64,000 nucleotides of DNA from Flavobacteriales bacterium ALC-1 (GTDB taxonomy: Bacteria > Bacteroidota > Bacteroidia > Flavobacteriales > Flavobacteriaceae), in assembly GCA_000171875.1 (NCBI GenBank), contig ABHI01000001.1, forward strand, positions 62,001 to 126,000. The letters are read 5' to 3'. Shown here one piece after another: positions 60,601-64,000 of this stretch (positions are counted from its first letter, which is position 1; each line of letters begins with the position of its first letter). The position numbers and the translations under genes were made by a program. Under the pieces are notes generated by a model. The model saw nothing but the letters and a program-made list of their open reading frames with translations, made no database searches and was not told the origin of the DNA.

Positions 60601-62513
60601 TCAACACATCTAACCCTCAAACCTTATATGTAAGGTTAGAAAATGAACAAGGCAATGGTTGTTTCAAAGTAGCACCAATGCAAATTGGTGTTCGTCAAAC
60701 ACCAATTTATAATGAGCCGACAGATATTTTTGCATGCGATTATAATGGTACTGGGCTAAATACTGTAGATTTTTCTGAAAAAATTGATGAAATTACAAAT
60801 GGTGCTACTCAAGATTTAAATGTTACATTTCACTTATCACCACTTAATGCAGATATAGGTAGTAATCCATTACCTCTAAACTATACATCTACAGTTAACC
60901 CTCAACTTATTTATGCTCGTGTTGTAAATACAGCGACCTCTTGTTTTAGTGTATCGACATTTAACATTAATACACTTGCACTGCCTGAAGTAAACTATGA
61001 TCAATCTTTAATAAGTTGTGGTGATAATTATGAATTTGAACAACAGTGGAATTTAACTGACATAGAGCTTCTTATTTTAGAAGGAAGACAATACGGAATA
61101 GAGTTTACTTACTTTGAATCTGAAACGGATTTAATAAGTGACAGTAATAGAATTCTTAATCCAGAGAATTATACAAATACAAGTTTTCCTCAAACACTTT
61201 TTGTTAAAGTAAAAAATGTGAGTACTGGTTGTTTTTCAACCGTACCCTTTTCTTTGATTATTAATACACCTCCAGCAATAAATGATATAGAAACTTACAA
61301 TGCCTGTGAGAATAGTGACAATAGTCTAGATTTAAATGACATCAATGAAGTACTAATGGATAATACTTATAATGTACTTATAAGTTATCATACAAGTGAA
61401 GCAGATGCTGAACTAAATGAAAATCCGCTTAATACCGACTACACTTATCAAAATACTGCAGAAACTTTATTTGTTAGAGCAGAATATAGTACTACGCATT
61501 GTTACGCGGTGTATCCTTTTCAACTAATTATTGATCCACTTCCTGTAGCTCATCAACCTGTTGATTTAGTAGCTTGTGATGATGATACTGATGCTGCTTT
61601 TCTATTTGATTTAACATCTCAAAATACCACAATACTTAATGGTCAAAATCCTAATGACTTTTCTTTGAGTTATCACAATTCTCTAATCAATGCTATTGAA
61701 AATATTACACCTCTTGACACAGATTATTTAGCTTATGATGGACAAATCATTTTTGCTAGAGTTGAAAACAATACAACTGGCTGTTTCGATACCACTCAGT
61801 TTTCTATAGTGGTAAATCCTTTACCAATATTTGATATTGATGACCAAGTCATTTGTTTAAATAATTTACCATTATCAGTCTCAGCATATACTGGTAATCC
61901 AACTGATGCTTATGCATGGTCTACAGGTTCAGGTTTATCTGAAATTGATATCTATGAAACTGGTACCTACTCCGTAACCATAACAAATGAATTTGGTTGC
62001 GATTATACAAGTACGTTTAATGTTACTGAATCCGAGTCTGCTATTATTGATGTCGTAGAAACCATAGATTTTTCTGATCCTAATAATATTACAATAACTG
62101 TTAATGGTATTGGTAATTACCTCTATCAACTCAATGACTTACCTGTGCAAACATCTAATGTATTTGTAAATGTACCTCTGGGCTATAATACTATTAGAGT
62201 TATAGACCAAAATGGCTGTGCTCAAGTCACTAGAGAAGTTATAGTAATTGATGCACCTAAGCATATGACACCAAATAACGATGGTGATTTTGACACTTGG
62301 CATATCGTTGGTATAGAAACACTGCCTGGAACTGTAATTCATATTTTTGACCGTTATGGTAAACTTTTAAAAGAGTTAAATTCTAATACCACTGGTTGGG
62401 ATGGCACCTATAATGGCAATCAAATGCCTACTGGTGATTATTGGTATCTTGCAACAGTAATCCAAAACGGAAAATCTTTTGAAGTCAAAGGACATTTTGC
62501 GCTTCGTCGTTAA
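57681..62513 (+). CDS. Choice-of-anchor L, T9SS type B giant surface protein 3
   Basis: 1610 residues from the ATG at 57681, which opens the signal peptide (STITFLLFFMHLCYTYAQ); a TTG at 57657 would place eight unneeded residues before it. It is a close paralogue of the preceding protein over its whole length: choice-of-anchor L domain (FFNRGTSDFPLENGIVLSTGN, FKYVFASDEYQQQYPCNFQDVFAILI), about eleven Cys/Asp modules, sorting domain. The middle is diverged to roughly half identity by eye, while the last 335 residues are almost unchanged, ending FEVKGHFALRR. A TATCTTTA near 57630 may be its promoter. Confidence 0.92.
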   Translation: MKKKSTITFLLFFMHLCYTYAQQVITDSSLQPQELIDNLTSGSCAAASNATSLINGSVNNIPSYAFFNRGTSDFPLENGIVLSTGNVNSAGNTLMPESLSDGTLDWETDPDILSVLNIDQTLNATSLEFDFTSINNSLSFKYVFASDEYQQQYPCNFQDVFAILIKEAGTSDPYINIALLPDNLTSINTSSIHPEIANGCAAENEDAFQGYNINTTNFDGQTIVLNASTTITPGVIYHIKFVIADHIDQRFDSAVFIEAEGFGSSVDLGPDVTACGSSVVLDGTVDNNMATYKWFKDGVEISGATNPTFTVTEYGEYDVEVTIPLPNGSCTMTDSVIIDTVPFQQAEPISDIIVCDEAPYDGIAIFDISSKDDEIMQSLPSSNYTISYHLSQDDALDNLNAIVGDYENTGLSETIYVRIESLDGSCLQLGSFNVEVGLEPDYNTIPPIIICSDFVINGVGYAELSYHAFEIANYQFNRTVTFHISTEDASTGDNPITFATDVPFGSNYTYARVYNDFTGCFAIVPIQIVIQDGIDYDQNLFIDLCLPTEQSTAVFDLGPLRDDVLAQYPGSSVFFYTNYDNAVEASLPIFPGFLYQNEVPYHQTIYMGIRLLDSPCSTILEVELYTNLANNVINENSTIERCDDSSNDNILDFDLVDVSNELMSVYNIDITYYNTPEDRINETNPINPNIPFTVNSATHTIYTTASSIDGCDNFVDVTLKINPLPEVQPQIIEYCGNPNIAGGYTTIQLNPLINTIAENYESAIVTLYATEDDAIAGENTIENSYNIVGNNPILYVRVTDNRTQCYDITTVQVDITDGIAIATPEPIIVCDDDTDGSATVNLLSVVPQLANDLSTVNITFYDEYENAVRNRFPIQDPENFTTENTEIFIRTDVDGLDCFVVVNFDVIIYSNPQLNAISDYINCEIDTNVSSSFFFTNKDAEVINGQVDMQVLYFENETDAINRVNSIDKTQAYINTSNPQTLYVRLENEQGNGCFKVAPMQIGVRQTPIYNEPTDIFACDYNGTGLNTVDFSEKIDEITNGATQDLNVTFHLSPLNADIGSNPLPLNYTSTVNPQLIYARVVNTATSCFSVSTFNINTLALPEVNYDQSLISCGDNYEFEQQWNLTDIELLILEGRQYGIEFTYFESETDLISDSNRILNPENYTNTSFPQTLFVKVKNVSTGCFSTVPFSLIINTPPAINDIETYNACENSDNSLDLNDINEVLMDNTYNVLISYHTSEADAELNENPLNTDYTYQNTAETLFVRAEYSTTHCYAVYPFQLIIDPLPVAHQPVDLVACDDDTDAAFLFDLTSQNTTILNGQNPNDFSLSYHNSLINAIENITPLDTDYLAYDGQIIFARVENNTTGCFDTTQFSIVVNPLPIFDIDDQVICLNNLPLSVSAYTGNPTDAYAWSTGSGLSEIDIYETGTYSVTITNEFGCDYTSTFNVTESESAIIDVVETIDFSDPNNITITVNGIGNYLYQLNDLPVQTSNVFVNVPLGYNTIRVIDQNGCAQVTREVIVIDAPKHMTPNNDGDFDTWHIVGIETLPGTVIHIFDRYGKLLKELNSNTTGWDGTYNGNQMPTGDYWYLATVIQNGKSFEVKGHFALRR
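61507..62513 (+). repeat. C-terminal near-identical tract, copy B2
   Basis: The second copy of the tract at 56557-57563. The boundary is sharp at the left: sequence just before 61507 is only moderately similar to that before 56557. Confidence 0.9.
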
Positions 62514-62570
62514 TACAAACAGATTATCCTATTTAACATCCTATTCCAATTTAAGTAAAAGCGAGATGCT

Positions 62571-62578
62571 TATCTTTG
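62571..62578 (+). promoter_or_regulatory. -7 element (TATCTTTG) of fourth giant protein
   Basis: An exact TAnnTTTG, 13 bp before the ATG at 62592. Confidence 0.55.
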
Positions 62579-62591
62579 CCTTCCCTTAAAA

Positions 62592-64000
62592 ATGAAAATG
62601 AAACGATCACTTTTAGTTGTCACCTTTTTGTTTTCTCTATTGAATTACGCGCAAAATATTTCAGTAGATAGCCAAACCTATACTCCTCAACAACTTATTG
62701 AAGACATTCTTATTGATAGTGATTGTATTGAAAATGTAGTAGTAACGAATGTGTCTGGTGGTGATTTTAATGGTACTGATTTAAGTTATGGTTTTTTTGA
62801 TGCTTCTGGAACATCTTTTCCTTTTCAAAGCGGTTTAGTATTAAGTACAGGACGATTGCAAAATGTTCCAGGTCCAAACAATAATCTAAGTGATGACGAT
62901 GCACCTAATTGGGCTGGAGATACAGATTTAGAAAATGTCCTAAATGAATCTAATACATTTAATGCCACAATATTAGAATTCGATTTTACATCTGTGGCCT
63001 CACAAATAAGTTTTCGCTATTTATTTGCATCAGAAGAATACCAGGAAAACAATCCCAATAGTTGTAATTTCTCAGATTTATTTGGATTTTTAATTCGTCC
63101 TACAGCTGGGCAAAATCAATATGAAAATATTGCTTTGATACCAGACACTAATATTCCTGTTAAGGCAACTACAGTAACACCTGGAGTTCCTGGTTCTTGT
63201 CCTCCACAAAATGAAACTTATTTCGGGAATTACAATGGTACCAATGCACCTATTAATTTCAATGGACAGACTGCAGTGTTAACCGCAACAGCCAATGTTA
63301 TTCCTAATACGAGTTATCATGTGAAATTAGTAATTGCTGACGAGCAAAATTTTAGATATGATTCTGCTGTTTTTTTAGAAGCCGCAAGTTTTCAATTATC
63401 TACGAACTTAGGACCAAACAGATTAATTGCAACAGCTAATTCACTTTGCGAAGGAGAAACATTAGAACTTTCTGCAAATCAGACAGGATTACCTTCTTAC
63501 GATTGGTTTAAAGATGGTGTTTTAGTGGAATCTACTCCAAGTGGATGTACTAATTGCGGCACTTATACAGTTACTGAACCTGGAACCTACACCGTTGAAG
63601 TTGGTTTAGCTAATGGTTGCATCTCATATGGCGAAATTGTCATTGAATCTTCTCCTTTACCTGTTGGTTACGATTCTATCTTAGTAGAATGTGATCTTAA
63701 TCAAGATGGTTTAACTACCTATAATTTATTTGATGCGACTTCCGACTTAACTAACAATGACAACTCGATCGTAATTTCAGACTTTTTTCTTAACGAAGCT
63801 GATGCTAGAGTAAACGAAAATGCTATAATGAATGCCTCTAGCTTTCAAAATGAATTTCCTTTTCAAACTATTTTTACTAGAATTGTAAATGCTGCTAACT
63901 GTTTTACTATTGCCGAATTAGAGTTACAAACCTCAAATAATATTTTAAATATTCCAGATTTAGAAACTTGTGATGGCATTACAATAGATGGTTATGCTGA
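62592..64000 (+). CDS. Choice-of-anchor L giant surface protein 4 (3' end outside window)
   Basis: An open frame runs from the ATG at 62592 to the window end (469 codons). It encodes a signal peptide (RSLLVVTFLFSLLNYAQN) and a choice-of-anchor L domain (VDSQTYTPQQLIEDILIDSDC, FFDASGTSFPFQSGLVLSTG, FRYLFASEEYQENNPNSCNFSDLFGFLI, IADEQNFRYDSAVFLEAASF). An Ig-like unit (GLPSYDWFKDGVLVESTPSG) and the first Cys/Asp module (CDLNQDGLTTYNLFDATS) follow. By analogy with its three neighbours it should end in a type B sorting domain beyond the window. A second in-frame ATG lies two codons in. Confidence 0.88.
   Translation, partial: MKMKRSLLVVTFLFSLLNYAQNISVDSQTYTPQQLIEDILIDSDCIENVVVTNVSGGDFNGTDLSYGFFDASGTSFPFQSGLVLSTGRLQNVPGPNNNLSDDDAPNWAGDTDLENVLNESNTFNATILEFDFTSVASQISFRYLFASEEYQENNPNSCNFSDLFGFLIRPTAGQNQYENIALIPDTNIPVKATTVTPGVPGSCPPQNETYFGNYNGTNAPINFNGQTAVLTATANVIPNTSYHVKLVIADEQNFRYDSAVFLEAASFQLSTNLGPNRLIATANSLCEGETLELSANQTGLPSYDWFKDGVLVESTPSGCTNCGTYTVTEPGTYTVEVGLANGCISYGEIVIESSPLPVGYDSILVECDLNQDGLTTYNLFDATSDLTNNDNSIVISDFFLNEADARVNENAIMNASSFQNEFPFQTIFTRIVNAANCFTIAELELQTSNNILNIPDLETCDGITIDGYA

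Noticed and set aside
16000..64000. Repeated modules and direct repeats suggesting a CRISPR array or tandem DNA repeat
   Set aside because: The repetition is at protein level within long open frames; there are no short identical repeats with uniform spacers.

Overview
The window comes from an AT-rich member of the Bacteroidota, most likely a marine Flavobacteriaceae. Three things point there: type IX secretion (T9SS) 'type B' C-terminal sorting domains on large surface proteins, the Bacteroidota promoter -7 element TAnnTTTG close in front of several starts, and flavobacterial families such as DUF5606, DUF349 and Sec-exported Rhs proteins with a DUF6443-like N-terminus. No rRNA, tRNA, CRISPR array or intact transposase was seen.

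Layout. 1-4.7 kb: end of a DUF349 protein, then a minus-strand housekeeping operon ruvX-def-DUF5606-mazG. Just upstream of ruvX lie two tandem minus-strand units that share a 29-bp box, each ending in its own terminator. 4.7-10.8 kb: dapD followed by a surface-glycan cluster (QueC-like PP-loop enzyme, TupA-like ATP-grasp, Stealth phosphotransferase, CDP-glycerol-type transferase, GT2), with a convergent LPS-kinase-like gene. 10.8-15.8 kb: CCA-adding-type enzyme, heme A synthase, a pRiA4b ORF-3-like protein and a two-gene ABC exporter. 15.9-21.8 kb: two overlapping T9SS type B proteins with nearly identical C-terminal kilobases.

21.8-45.4 kb is the most unusual part: a type II secretion/type IV pilus-like machine split into two half-operons. 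One half (minus strand, 21.8-25.8 kb) encodes GspF, two pseudopilins, a GspK-like protein, a GspC/PilP-like protein and a lipoprotein. The other half (plus strand, 38.5-45.4 kb) encodes a response regulator, GspG, a short prepilin peptidase, GspE, the secretin GspD, and GspL-like and GspM-like proteins. Between the halves sit a second, degenerate response regulator, a lipoprotein and an M43-like metalloprotease sharing a C-terminal domain, and a minus-strand Rhs operon ending in a toxin-like C-terminus and a probable immunity gene. Both regulator genes are preceded by the same pair of AAGCAnnnTGCTT dyads, 22 bp centre to centre, which lie in the divergent promoter regions and so could coordinate both machine halves, the regulators and the Rhs operon. 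My leading hypothesis is a T2SS-like system with its own operator and Sec-exported Rhs/protease cargo.

45.5-64 kb: a run of five more T9SS type B proteins, four of them giant choice-of-anchor L proteins built from repeated Cys/Asp-rich modules. The last is cut by the window end. Two of these giants share a nearly identical last kilobase, and a 27-bp relic of another sorting domain lies between genes, so this family is being reshuffled by recombination.
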